Positions 10,526 to 22,246 of a stretch of 64,000 nucleotides of DNA are shown in pieces. The stretch is from the NCBI GenBank assembly GCA_019722365.1, contig JADFUC010001644.1, forward strand, positions 558,001-622,000, read 5' to 3'. The stretch's first letter is position 1. The number at the start of each line of letters is the position of its first letter. The DNA comes from Lithospermum erythrorhizon. Lineage: Eukaryota; Streptophyta; Magnoliopsida; Boraginales; Boraginaceae. The notes below the pieces were generated by a model. The model ran no database searches, was not told the DNA's origin, and was given only the letters and a program-made list of their open reading frames with translations. Position numbers and translations under genes: made by a program.

Positions 10526-13500
10526 ATGGGAGAACAAGGTGAAAAATGGATTTTGATGGTGACAGCTCAAACTCCTACAAATATAGCTGTGATAAAGTAT
10601 TGGGGGAAAAGAGACGAGTCTTTGATTTTGCCTATTAATAGTAGTATTAGTGTTACTCTTGATCCTTCTCATCTTTGCACTACTACTACTGTCTCTGTTA
10701 GCCCTTCTTTTCAACAAGATCGTATGTGGCTTAATGGCAAGGTATATTTCTACCTACCCATGTTGTGTATTTGTATTTTTTTTTAATACGGTTTTGTTAT
10801 TGCAAGGACTCGAATATTATAAATTCATTGTGATTAATATCTCGTGTTCAGTACTCTAGTGGTTTGTTGTGTATTTGTATTTTTTTTAATTTGGTCTTGT
10901 TATTGCATGTACTCGAATAGGATGAATTTATTGCAATTAATATATCGTGCTCACTCACCTAACTCCAGTGGTTTGTCGTGTATTTGTAATTTGTATTTTT
11001 TTTAAAATTTGGTGTTGTTATTGCAAGAACTCGAATATGATGAATTCAATTAATATCTCGTTGTTACTCGACTAACTCTAGGGCTTGTGTTGTGTATTTC
11101 TATTGTATGCAAGAAAATTGTTTCTTTTTTATGGCCCACATTCCAAGTATATATTTTTATATATATTGTATAGTATCGTATGCAAGGTTCATTTCTACTT
11201 ACCCATGTCGTGTATTTGTATTTTTTTTATTTAATTCGGTCTCATTATTGCAAGGATTCGAATATGATGAATTCATCGCGATTAATATCTCGTGCTAAGT
11301 GGACTAACTCTAGTGGTTTGTTGTGTATTTGCAATTTTTTTTAATTTGGTCTCCTTATTGCAAGGACTCGACATGACGAATTCATTGCAATTAATATATT
11401 GAGCTCAGTGGACTAACTTTAGTGGTTTGTTGTGTATTTCTATTGTATGCAAGAAAAATAGTTTCTTTTGCATTGTCCACATTCCAAGTATATATTTTTA
11501 TATATGTTAGTATAGTATTGTATGCAAGGTTCATTTCTACCTACCCAGGTTGTGTTTTTGTGTTGTACTTGTATGCAAGAAAAATGGGTTCTTTTATTGT
11601 CCATGTTTCAAAAGCTTGTCAAGTTTTGCATTTTGATGGTTTATTTTGTAAGTTTTGAATTTTGATGGTTGGTTTTTTATGTTTTGAACTCAAGTATATA
11701 TTTTCATGTGTTGTATACTTGTAGTATTTGTATAGTAATGTATGCAAGGTTTATTTCTACATACCCATGTTGTGAATTTGTATTGTATGCAAGAAAAATG
11801 GTTTCTTTTTATTGTTTTCTATTGAAAAAAGGTTGTAAAGTTTTGAAATTTGATGGTTGGTATTTTAGATTTTGGGCTCAAGTATATATTTTTATGTATG
11901 TTGTATAATGTTTGAAGAAAAATATGTTAAATGATGGTATATTTAATGTGGTTTAACATTAATGGGGTAGTTTTGATTCAAACCAAAGTTATGTGTGTCA
12001 ATATCCAAAGTTTGTTAATTTTGAGCTTTGACCATCAAAGGAGCAATCTTTTTGGAATTGAGGGACTATTACTTGTTGTCTTAATTTACCTAAAAGTGAG
12101 TGAACTAGAATGGTGAATTTGTTGAGCACTGCTTGATCAGTGCAGTGGTTTGTTTCGACACCTTTTAAGTTTGTTTTCGTTTAACTAAGATTTATGATGA
12201 TGATGCATTTGAAGAGATTATATGCTTGCAATGCAATTAGCTAGTGAGACTAATCTTTTTTGCTAAAGAGGTGACTTTGGAGCACCTTGCTTTCTTCCAT
12301 GTAGATCGTTTAGCTTTCAAGTTAGTAGTTTTCCAATTTCCAGTGATATTTAAAAGTGCTGAGAAAATGTCTTACCTTATTGGTGAGTGCAGGAGATATC
12401 TCTTTCAGGAGGTAGGTTTCAAAGTTGTTTGAGGGAAATTCGATCTCGTGCATGTGATGTTGAAGATGAGAAGAAGGGAATCAAGATAGCTAAGAAAGAT
12501 TGGGAAAACCTTCATGTTCACATTGCTTCATATAATAATTTCCCAACTGCCGCTGGTTTGGCTTCCTCAGCTGCTGGTTTTGCTTGTCTAGGTAATTAAT
12601 CTTTGTTTTGCCAGTCTAGGTAAATACCATTCTAATCTTGAAGAAAGAATATCAAGTAACTATATCGGTATTCGGTGGTCACCTTAATTTCCTAAACAAC
12701 AAACAATGTTGATAATGTTGTACAGTTCATTCACTTCATTGAGGTCCTTAGCCTCCTTAAGACTTATGTAGCTCAGTTCTTGTCCTTTGCAGTATTTTCG
12801 CTTGCCAAGTTAATGAATTTGAAGGAAGACCATGGACAGTTGTCTGCTATTGCTAGGTAAGTTTCATTTTGTTTGTTTGTTGTCAACACTGCTCTTCCGC
12901 AGTAGTGGCTTTTCCTTATTGAGATCGTTACTATATTCCTGCATCAATTGTAGTTAGAATCCGCATTTCACGTGTGAATTGAGTAGTAGAAGGAAACAAT
13001 GTTAATGAAAGTCCTTTGTACTAACTTTCAGGCAAGGTTCAGGAAGTGCTTGCCGCAGCTTGTTTGGAGGATTTGTTAAGTGGGATATGGGTAAAGTAAG
13101 TCATTTTCAGCTATATTTTGCTGTACATTCTTTACTAGATTTACGTTGAATTTGGATAGTTCTAAAATAATGTATTTCCTTTATGTAGGAGTCAGATGGC
13201 AGTGACAGTAAGGCTATTCCACTTGTGGATGAGAAGCACTGGGATGAGCTTGTCATCGTGATTGCAGTGGTTTGTAACTCATCAATTTCAAAGTCCTCTT
13301 ATATTTTCAGATTATTAATTTTTTGGGACATGGAGCTATCATGGGTTGAACTTCTCAAAATGTTCCTGAAGAGATCTACTTATTTTTTTTCATGGTTTTT
13401 ATTGAGAAAATTCAAAGTACTTGGACATGTTGTTACGATTAACAATCCATTTGAGTAGTTTCTGGATATAACTGGAGATGCTATAGTTTCTTCCTTCACT

Positions 13501-15413
13501 ATATAATAATCTATGTATCTGCATATAACACCAAAATTTATTGAAGCAAAAAACAACCAATCCTCTTTACTTTGTAACTACTGAGCCCTCTCTTCTATTC
13601 TATCTGGAATATTTTTACCAACTTATAATGAAGGTGACAAAATAGGTAGGATTTTCATATTAATAGACATTTACTTGGAATCAATTATGACTTCTCCATT
13701 TTGTTCTTTTTATCATTTTCATTATTCTACACTGAGTTGCTTTTTAGCATACCCTGACATAACTTCAGGGAGGTTATTAATTAGTTAGTTGCGTTTTGGG
13801 CATGAAAAGAGCTGTGATTCCACTTGGAGAGTATATTTGGAGACTGATGGTTCCGTAAATCTATGTCTACTTATCACTTGAGTTTTACTGCAGGTAAGTT
13901 CACGTCAGAAGGAGACAAGTAGCACATCAGGAATGCGTGACACAGTAGTGACAAGTCCTCTAGTTCAATATAGAGCAAAGGTATCCAGTATTCGGATATG
14001 TGCCAAATTTATAACTTATTAGTTATATGAGAATCGCTGTAGAGAAACATAGTTTTCTGGTCTGTTCTTCAATTGTTTAGTTATGTAAAGGTATCTGGAT
14101 TCCATGAGCTATGTGGTTATAAGTCTAAATAATCTATATTGGGTTTTTGCAGGAAGTAGTGCCGAAACGCATCATTCAAATGGAGGAGGCCATAAGTAAT
14201 CGTGATTTTTCGACATTCGCCCAGTTGTCATGTTCAGATAGTAATCAGTTTCACGCTGTTTGCCTAGATACCAGTCCACCTATCTTTTACATGAATGACA
14301 CATCTCACAGGCAAGTATCTTTTCCCCAATTAGATTAAATGTAAAAAGAAATCAGGGTATATGTAATTTTCTTTGTTGATGGTGGGGCTTCCTTGAAAGA
14401 GTAGTTCAATAATTATGTTGATGTACTATTTTTCAGGATTATCAGCCTGGTCGAGAAATGGAATCGCTCTGAGGGAACGCCTCAGGTTTGTTCCTTTCCT
14501 TTGTCCTTTGGTAAAAACCACAAATCCACAAATTTTTCTACATTCGCCCATTTGTCTTGTTCAGATAGTAACTGTCAGCAGTGAGATTAAAAACCACAAA
14601 TCCACAATATATAACTGTGATAGTACTCAAACATACACATGAACATCAGCGTTTGCTTCACCATGTTTCTCTACACCTATGAACATCAGCGTTTGCTTCA
14701 CCATGTTTCTCTACACCTACCATGCTCCTACTATTAAGCACCACATAGCTATTTATCTACAGAAAAAAGTACATTAAAGGCTTGTAAAGAAATTTGCAAG
14801 ATGGATGTCATGCTAGCAATATGACATGAAAGTCAAACCATGGTTGCCTAACCATGTGCTCACCATTTTGGCTTTTAATAAAATGATAGAACAAACATTG
14901 ACCAGTGTTCTATTTCCTGACATTATCCGAGGCTTATTTGCAAACGAGGTGATTCAGTATAAAAATTCAACAGGTTGCTTATACTTTTGATGCTGGGCCA
15001 AACGCTGTTATGATTGCACGTAACCGAACAGTTGCTACCACCCTTCTTCAGAAGTTGCTCTATTGCTTCCCTCCCCAGGCCGATGCTGATTTGGACAGGT
15101 GAGCTTTATCTTTTATTCTTTAAGCGTGCAATTTCACAGATTAGTTATAAGCTATAGTTTGGTTGATCTCCATGTTTCTGCTCTATCCAGCTACGTTATC
15201 GGTGATAAGTCGCTACTTAAAGAAGCGGGAGTTAGCACCATGAACGACGTGGAGGCGTTGGTTGCACCACCAGAGCTTACTACCAATGTTCCTGCACAAA
15301 GAACCAAGGGAGATGTTAGCTACTTTATATGCACAAGACCAGGGAAAGGTCCAGTTTTGCTAACTGATGAAAATCAAGCTCTACTCAACACTGAAACTGG
15401 TCTACCAAAATAG
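10526..15413 (+). CDS. MVD: Mevalonate diphosphate decarboxylase
   Basis: Ten coding exons: 10526-10741, 12393-12591, 12793-12856, 13032-13095, 13189-13269, 13894-13980, 14153-14310, 14437-14485, 14974-15098 and 15191-15413. Phases join cleanly to 421 aa, the usual plant length. The enzyme makes isopentenyl diphosphate by ATP-dependent decarboxylation in the last mevalonate-pathway step. Visible hallmarks are [12 protein letters not shown] (17-28), the GHMP-kinase loop [13 protein letters not shown] (122-134), Q-G-S-G-S-A-C-R-S and the F-D-A-G-P-N-A motif near the C-terminus. SVTLDPSHL (42-50) matches the nonapeptide reported as a peroxisomal PTS2-like signal in plant MVDs. All splice sites are GT-AG except the donor at 14311, which is GC in a perfect AG|GCAAGT context. 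Intron 1 is long and repetitive. Intron 8 holds a copied piece of exon 7. Confidence 0.96.
10742..11930. repeat. Composite tandem repeats in MVD intron 1
   Basis: Two alternating, diverged unit types make up most of the 1.65-kb first intron. Type A (about 110-120 bp) carries GTTTGTTGTGTATTTGTATT, a T-run, GGTCTTGTTATTGCAAGGAC, then TCGAATATGATGAATTC and ATTAATATCTCG. It recurs from about 10764, 10860, 10972, 11200 and 11317. Type B carries TTGTATGCAAGAAAAATGGT, TTCCAAGTATATATTTTTAT and a copy of the first-intron start (AAGGTTCATTTCTACCTACC). Type B recurs from about 11100, 11440, 11560 and 11790. Confidence 0.75.
14532..14571 (+). repeat. Copied fragment of MVD exon 7 inside intron 8
   Basis: These 40 bp match exon 7 positions 14205-14244 at 37 of 40 bases (shared core ACATTCGCCCA and GTTCAGATAGTAA). 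They are flanked on both sides by AAAAACCACAAATCCACAA (about 14513 and 14589). The copy has no splice sites of its own and is not needed in the protein. Confidence 0.85.
14641..14720. repeat. 40-bp tandem duplication in MVD intron 8
   Basis: Positions 14641-14680 and 14681-14720 are identical except for the last base (T versus C). The lack of divergence points to a recent slippage or repair event. Confidence 0.95.
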
Positions 15414-15561
15414 AAGACCAACAGTTTTTGGTGCTTTGTATTGACTTTGTTCTGCTCACAATATGCAGCTTGTGCTTATCTATTTCTTCTTATCTTCATT
15501 GTAATTTAAAGTTTTTCTGTTTCCCAAATTGAGCATTGAGATATTGTATTAGCAATATATT

Positions 15562-15567
15562 AATAAA
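15562..15567 (+). terminator. AATAAA poly(A) signal of MVD
   Basis: AATAAA lies about 150 nt after the MVD stop codon in a T-rich 3' region, a normal plant arrangement. Confidence 0.5.
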
Positions 15568-15977
15568 AGTTGTTTTCATCTTCAACCTCGACTCTTGTGA
15601 CTGGTTCGAGTCTGCTTATCTCCAACGATTCGCTTATTATTATTTATATGGATGATTCACTTTCATTCCTCGATTCAACCAACGGTTTAAAATGCACCAA
15701 ATATCACTAATGTTGCTTAAAGATTCTCATTTCAATCATTTTTTTTTAAAACGATTCAATTTGATCATCGATATTTCAAAATTACTAAGTTTCTCACTAA
15801 CGACCGTATTGACCGTACGTTTATCCATTATAGTCAACTATAGTTCAAAAAATCACCATCATTGTTGAAATTCTTATTTCGATAACTCAAGTTGAAAAAA
15901 AAAACCAATTTGATCTCCGGTATTTCAAATTATCAAGTTTAATCGTTAAAGTCCATTTTAACCATGACTACAAAAAT

Positions 15978-16092
15978 CGTTCTACCAACATTTTTTCGGT
16001 CGAGCTTATTACATATGAATTGCCTAGTGTATTTTACCTCACGGACTTGGTTTGCAGATTATAACGCTCAATTCGAAATTTACCAATGTGAT
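15978..16092 (+). mobile_element. Decayed SINE copy, same family as 50995-51208
   Basis: Aligns by eye with the 3' two-thirds of the intact SINE near 51 kb. Shared landmarks in order are TCTACCAA, a TCGAG block, ATTGCCTAGTGT, TTTACCT, a TTTGCAG block and AAATTTACC. The tRNA-like head is missing or too diverged to see, and no target duplication remains. It lies just upstream of the aminopeptidase gene. Confidence 0.65.
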
Positions 16093-16228
16093 ATCAATTA
16101 ATAACGACTAACGAAAACGAATACTCTTTACAAAAGTACAAAAATCGCTATTACATTATCATTAGTATCATATTACAAACAAACAAGTCAAACAGATAAT
16201 ATGATTTCAGTTTAGCGTCTGCAAAAAT

Positions 16229-19200
16229 ATGGCAGCTATAGCTCGATTTCAAGTCCTCCACTTAACAAAAGCCTCCGCCATATCTCCTCCTTCGCCTCCC
16301 TTCCTCCGTCCGCCACCACTACTCCGTCGCATCTCCACCACTCCTCGCCGCTGCTCCCTCTCCATCTCCGACGTCACATTACTTTCCTCTTATCTCTATA
16401 TATAAATACGTAGTATACTACCTTCATTTCATAAAGATCTTCTAGTTTTGAATTTCAATAGTTGAACTTATTCATTTTTATTTTTCTATATGTCTTATGC
16501 TACCTTTGAAATTTTGAACTTGATTATTTTCACTTATGTTGTTTAATATCTGGTGAACATGTAGTATTAAACTTTAGCATTTTTAATCTATTTCACTATT
16601 AATATGATAATTCGATCAAAAATTCAAAACGGACAATGTTCACGTATGGAGGAACTAGGGGTATGGGAGCAGTGGCCCTAATTTTTCGAAAAAATTAATT
16701 TTATTAAGTATTTTTTCAAAAAATATAGTTAGTCTTTTAAAAAATATGTTGTTCATACCCCCTAAATTTTTGTATTTTTTCCTTATAAATATGGTATCAA
16801 GTAATCCGCCCCTTATATTAAAATACCGGTTTGGTTCCGCCACTGGAGCTAGTAATATTTTGTGAAACAATTGAAATCCCATAATATTTTATGTATTTTA
16901 CTATTAATGTGATAAGTTTGATTCGAATTAGAGTTAGATGCGTCAATTAAGGTTACGAAGTTTGTTAATTTTGATCATTTTAATACGGACAATGAAAAGG
17001 AGGAAGTATTATTTATCTTGCAAATTATTTAATAAAGTTTATGTGTGAACTCTTATTGCAGACTTCTAAATGCGTTGAGTCTAGCAAGTCTATAGTCAAC
17101 GACCTCTTGGACTACCTTAATGAATCATGGACTCAGTTTCATGCTACAGGTACTTTATATTACTACCTCCATCCCAAAATGATTGTCGAGTTTGTTTTTA
17201 ATGGTCAAAACTAACAAATTTCGAGGTTCTAATTGTTCGTGGGTTCCACATTACTTTATTTTTTCGTTTGAAGGAGTTCTTTATTGGTATCCATCGTTTA
17301 TGTGCATTCTAATTCTATATAATTCATGTGATGCTTGTATCATCTCGATAGCTGAAGCAAAAAGGCAGCTGATCGCCGCAGGATTTAATATGCTAAATGA
17401 AAATGATGATTGGGACCTGAAGCCAGGAGGTCGCTACTTCTTTACACGAAACATGTCCTCACTAATTGCATTTGCTGTTGGGGAAAAGTGAGTGTACTTA
17501 TCTTGTCTGCTCAATTTTTCATCAGTTGTATTTGTATTCCAGAACATAGTTGGTAAAAGGTGGTGACTGCTGAGATCAAGTAAAGATTAATGATCTGTAA
17601 TATGTATGTGTGCGTGCCTCCATCACTTTAAGTAATTTTCGTTGTAAACTTTGTTTTAAGGTTCATCGGGTTATAGTCTCTTATTCTCTTTCCACCTTTT
17701 CCTTTTTGAGTAGCAAATAGTAGGATCATAATTTTTAACAGAAAACTCTCTTGTTGTTAACTTTCTGCTTGCAAGTCAAACTTTTCACTTTTACTTCGTT
17801 TTTAAATACGTTCTTGTTATAAGCTAAATTAACTAGGATAAATCATTAATTTTGCAGGTATACGATTGGTAATGGTTTTCATGTGATTGCAGCACACACA
17901 GATAGCCCATGTTTGAAATTAAAGCCAAAGTCAGCTTCAACCAAATCTGGTTATCTTATGCTCAATGTGCAGACATATGGCGGTGGTTTGTGGCACACTT
18001 GGTTTGACAGAGATCTCAGTGTAGCCGGAAGGGTTATTTTGAGAACTGAAGATGGTTCCTTTCTACACAAGGTTGTTAAGATACAGAATCCCATACTTCG
18101 AGTGCCTTCACTAGCTATTCATCTTAACAAGTGAGTTTCCATTCCTTTAATACTTCGTATTAATCTTGGTTCACTTGTGATGTGCTTTGACATACAATCA
18201 CATGCTTGTCTGGCTCATGGATCGTCTAGTTGTTCACACTTCTATATTTCCTTTTTATTTCTTAAATGGTATCAGAACAGTGAACACAGATGGTTTCAAG
18301 CCAAACCTGGAGACTCATCTTGTTCCTCTATTTGCATTGAAGCACGAAAAAGGTTCCAAAGAGAGCAAAGAGGAAAGTGAAAATTCATCACTAAAAGATG
18401 CTCATCACCCGCTGCTTATGAAGGTATTCCATGTCCAATTGGAAAGGAATAAAGTGTACTATTTGAACTAACAAAGCCATCTTCATTCATATGTTTCACT
18501 TGTAGACTTTTATAATCTAAACTCATTTACTTGCAACTTGGTTCTCTCTTATGCCAGCAGTAACTACTACTATATGCTATACAGTCGACTAAATTTATTC
18601 AAGTCCGCCCTAATACTAAATTTTACGAGTAATTTTGACATGATTGGAGAAGTGTGCTGTTTAGGTTACTTATAAGTAAAAAAAATCATCCCGATTAACT
18701 CATTGCAACTCTTGAAGGGCTCAAATTTAAGTAAATAATAAATAAGATTACTGATCCAAAGAAGTTCCTTTTACTTGCAAGAAAACAATTACCTGTAAGC
18801 TTTATAAAGAAAGGGTCAGACCATTTTGTGCCAAACTGCCAATACTATTGAACTCCATCACCTTAGTTCGGGTATCTGGTGCATGCAGTATTATTATTAC
18901 ACCAAGATTTCTAGATCTGTTAATGAAGTTACACACAAATAAATGGATCTTTTAGTACTTGGGGAATTAGCTATGTTTGGGAAGATTGATCTCATACTAC
19001 ATTTTCTCTTATCATTTCAGATGTTATCAGACGAACTCAATTGTGAAGTTGATGATATAGTGACTGTAGAATTAAATATTTGCGATACTCAACCGAGTTG
19101 CCTTGGTGGTGCAAACAATGAGTTCATATTTTCTGGAAGATTAGACAATCTTGCTTCAAGCTTCTGTGCACTGAGAGCTCTTGTTGACTCATCGACATCA

Positions 19201-21055
19201 CTTGAAGATTTATCAAATGAGCAGGCAATTCGAATGGTTGCCCTCTTTGATAATGAGGAGGTAACTTCTATTCAAAATTGGGAAACAGCCGTTCTGTTTT
19301 CTTTACCCATCCTAATAGAATTGATCAGTTCAAATTTTAGAAATAATTCTTTCCACCATAGCTGAATGCTGAAATCCTCAGTTTCGCTCAGGGAAACAAT
19401 GTTTATGATGAACTACCTTTCTATAACTATTAATTTGGGAAGTCATTGTTAAAGGAAATGCAAATTTCAAATTTCAGATATTGTTTTAGAATCACTTAGA
19501 GGTTTTTTATTCCGTTCCCAGAATAAGAATATGAGAGAGATCAGGGCTCTCTCCTCCTCGTGTTGGACTAAAAATTGTAGAACCTCTCCCTCATGACAGG
19601 TAGGCTCGGATTCATATCAAGGAGCTGGTGCACCCACTTTGTTTGAGGCCATGAGACGAGTCAGTGATTGTTTAAGTCATAAATCTTCTGGAGAATGTGA
19701 CTTCTCTCGTGGGATTCGTCATTCTTTTCTTGGTAAGTCTAGTGCTAGTGCTTTCTCCAATTCTTTTGAAAGATAAGATTCAGGAATTAGTGTTAGACTA
19801 TTAGCTCTTTTTCTCCAATTCTTATGCTAATGTAGGAATATACACTTTCTTCTGTATTCCTCTGCAGCATAACTAAATACAGAAGCGAGTGCTGATGAAC
19901 TGTTTTCATGATATCTGCTTTGTCACACTGTCATGGTGTAGTTTACAGTTTTACTTATATGCTCTTGATGTAGTATCTGCTGACATGGCACATGGAGTCC
20001 ATCCAAATTTTGTGGATAAGCATGAAGAACACCATCGTCCAGAACTTAATAGGGGACTTGTCATCAAGCATAATGCTAATCAACGCTATGCCACCAGTGG
20101 GGTTACAGCTTTTCTTTTCAAGGAAATTGCACGGATTCACAATCTCCCAACTCAGGTAATTAACATTTACTTGTAGGAAAATGTTTGAAAAGATCTAAAG
20201 AGCAACCATCTGTTAACAATCTCCCCTTTCTTACTCAGCTCAAAATGCTAAAGATGCTCCAAATTGTAGTGTATATTGAGTAGATTTAAAATTAACCTTT
20301 CATTACTTTGCAAGATTTATTCCAACGTATGCGTTACTTCTACAAATTGGGTTACTCTAATTGGTGACATTGATTATTACATTTGCTGTCTCCTTCTCTT
20401 CAGGAATTTGTGGTGAGAAATGATATGGGATGTGGATCCACAATTGGGCCCATCCTTGCTTCAGGGGTTGGGATTCGTACGGTTGACACTGGCATTCCTC
20501 AACTTTCCATGCACAGGTACTCTAATAAAATGGACTTAAGTGTGATTAGTCAAGGTTATAAGTGGAGATTGCAATATATATTCAATGAAACATCTCAAAG
20601 ATTATAGGTAGTGCTTTCACAATTGTACCTAAAATTATCTGATTCATAAGCTCGACCCATCACCCTTGAAATTTAATAATTTGATTATGAAATGGCTTTA
20701 TACAGCCGGGTAGAGCTCCCCTTCCGTTCCTCCTTCATAAGGTTGTAATGGAGTCGAAATGGCCTAGCCTAATGGATCTCTGATTCAATTTCTAAGGCAT
20801 GTGTCTGGTGTCTTAGAAGTTCTTTTCTTAACAAACTTGGAGGAAGTTAATGACATTTTCCCAACTCGCATAATACTAAAGTTTGAACTATGAATAAAAC
20901 GGCTTATGATGGATGTGAAGTTCCATTTGTTTCGATTTAATTGCAGTGTGAGAGAGATCTGTGGCAAGGAAGACGTAGACATTGCCTACAAACACTTCAA
21001 GGCATTTTATCAGACATTCTCGAGCATAGATAGAAAGCTAAAGGTAGATTTCTAG
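16229..21055 (+). CDS. Aspartyl aminopeptidase (M18), probably plastidial
   Basis: Ten exons: 16229-16372, 17062-17149, 17352-17487, 17858-18130, 18276-18423, 19021-19260, 19600-19732, 19974-20155, 20404-20516 and 20947-21055, giving 521 aa. M18 enzymes remove N-terminal Asp or Glu using two metal ions. All expected ligand motifs are present: HTDSP (His about 136), SGRLDN (Asp about 305), DNEEVGS (Glu about 342-343), SADMAH (Asp about 391) and MHS (His about 485). The first exon encodes a Ser/Pro/Arg-rich, acid-poor leader ([20 protein letters not shown] at its start) that looks like a chloroplast transit peptide and exceeds the cytosolic form. The exon 1 donor (GAC|GTCACA) is weak but is the only in-phase GT before a stop. 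Intron 1 contains MITE-like sequence. Confidence 0.93.
16415..17015. mobile_element. Stowaway-like MITE sequence in aminopeptidase intron 1
   Basis: The left end reads TACTACCTTCATTTCATAAA. The right end (about 16985-17010), read in reverse, gives AATACTTCCTCCTTTTCATT. The middle repeats ATTCGATCAAAAATTCAAAA-type strings, so more than one small element may be nested. Terminal repeats are diverged and the borders approximate. Confidence 0.35.
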
Positions 21056-22246
21056 CTTCAGCAAAACATTGAGCAAATTGGATGCATGATGTTATCAGGA
21101 TTGTCCTCTCTGAGACCTGCCCAAGAGCACTGCACTGCATTTGGTCCTCTTATCGAAATGCTTGAGCTGGTCTTAGCCCCCTATATATGCACAAGGAGAT
21201 GGTCAACTATCTTTAGCATTTACACATCACAAGTGCATCTCTATTTGTCCTGAGAATAGATTCAGATGAAAGAAAATGCTATACATATTTTCGGAATACT
21301 GACGTTCAGTTTGTGGTTCTCATAAAACGAAAGAAAGAAGGAATATAAAGACCAAAGTAAAAGGATTGTTCCATGCTATCTAGAAATCTAAGTACATTAG
21401 ATTGTTCAGTCTTCTTGATTGTTTGGCATGTGCATCAATTTATGTCTCATTGGGTAACGATTATGGTGACTAAACCCAAATCTTTATACATTTACTCCCT
21501 CCATTTTAGGAAATTAATTAACATTTTAGATTGTAATGCTATGTTTTAACCACAAATTAATTTTTTTTTTATTCATTAATTTAAAAATATAAAATTGATA
21601 TAATTGAATTTGTTTTAAAAATATTTTCATGATATTACTTTTTGTATCTTTTTCATACATGTATAAAGAATTACGATTAAAATTATATCTCGAAAATTAA
21701 GAAATTCACTTAATTTAAAATAAATAGTATTACATATGAATAGTGTATATATTATAGTGTACATATTATATTGTTATTACGTGCTCTAACATTGCTCATG
21801 ATTCATGTAAATGTTATTCATTCTGACATTGTGCGTGATTCATGTGTTATTTATTGTAATATTAATCACGAATAATGCGTATATTATTTATTCAACAATA
21901 TAATGTTAATCTCTATAAAAAGTACATTCTGTAATACTCAATATATATTTATACTATAACAAATAGTTTAGTGGCACCGATCCAAGTAGAATATCTCGAA
22001 GATAATATATATTCGTTATTCAGAATAATTAACATATATATTCTTCATTTGGTATTATATAATCATAATAAGATAAATAATAGTTTTGCTGCTTTGGTAT
22101 AAAAAAGAAAACAAAGGACAGTTAATATGGCAAGAGTTCAAAGTAATAAATTGAAATTCACTTGCAACCCCTCAGCTTCATTTCTATTACTAGCTCGAAA
22201 TCAAAATCCAATTGCAAATTGAAACTTCAAATTTTGATTTTTTGTG
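21056..22246. other. Spacer between aminopeptidase and NFU4
   Basis: The first ~350 bp are the probable 3' UTR of the aminopeptidase gene. After a MITE-like element (21490-21735), AT-rich DNA with repeats of ATTCATGT and TATTATATTG runs to the NFU4 leader. No further gene was seen. Confidence 0.5.
21490..21735. mobile_element. Stowaway-like MITE
   Basis: It begins TACTCCCTCCATTTTAGGAA, the classic Stowaway end. It closes near AAATAGTATTA, which is a weak inverse of the start. The AT-rich body (about 245 bp) lacks any frame. The TA target duplication is plausible but the right end is diverged. Confidence 0.45.

Noticed and set aside
16655..16882. Minus-strand 75-codon frame in aminopeptidase intron 1
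   Set aside because: It lies in MITE-like sequence within an intron and has no family features.
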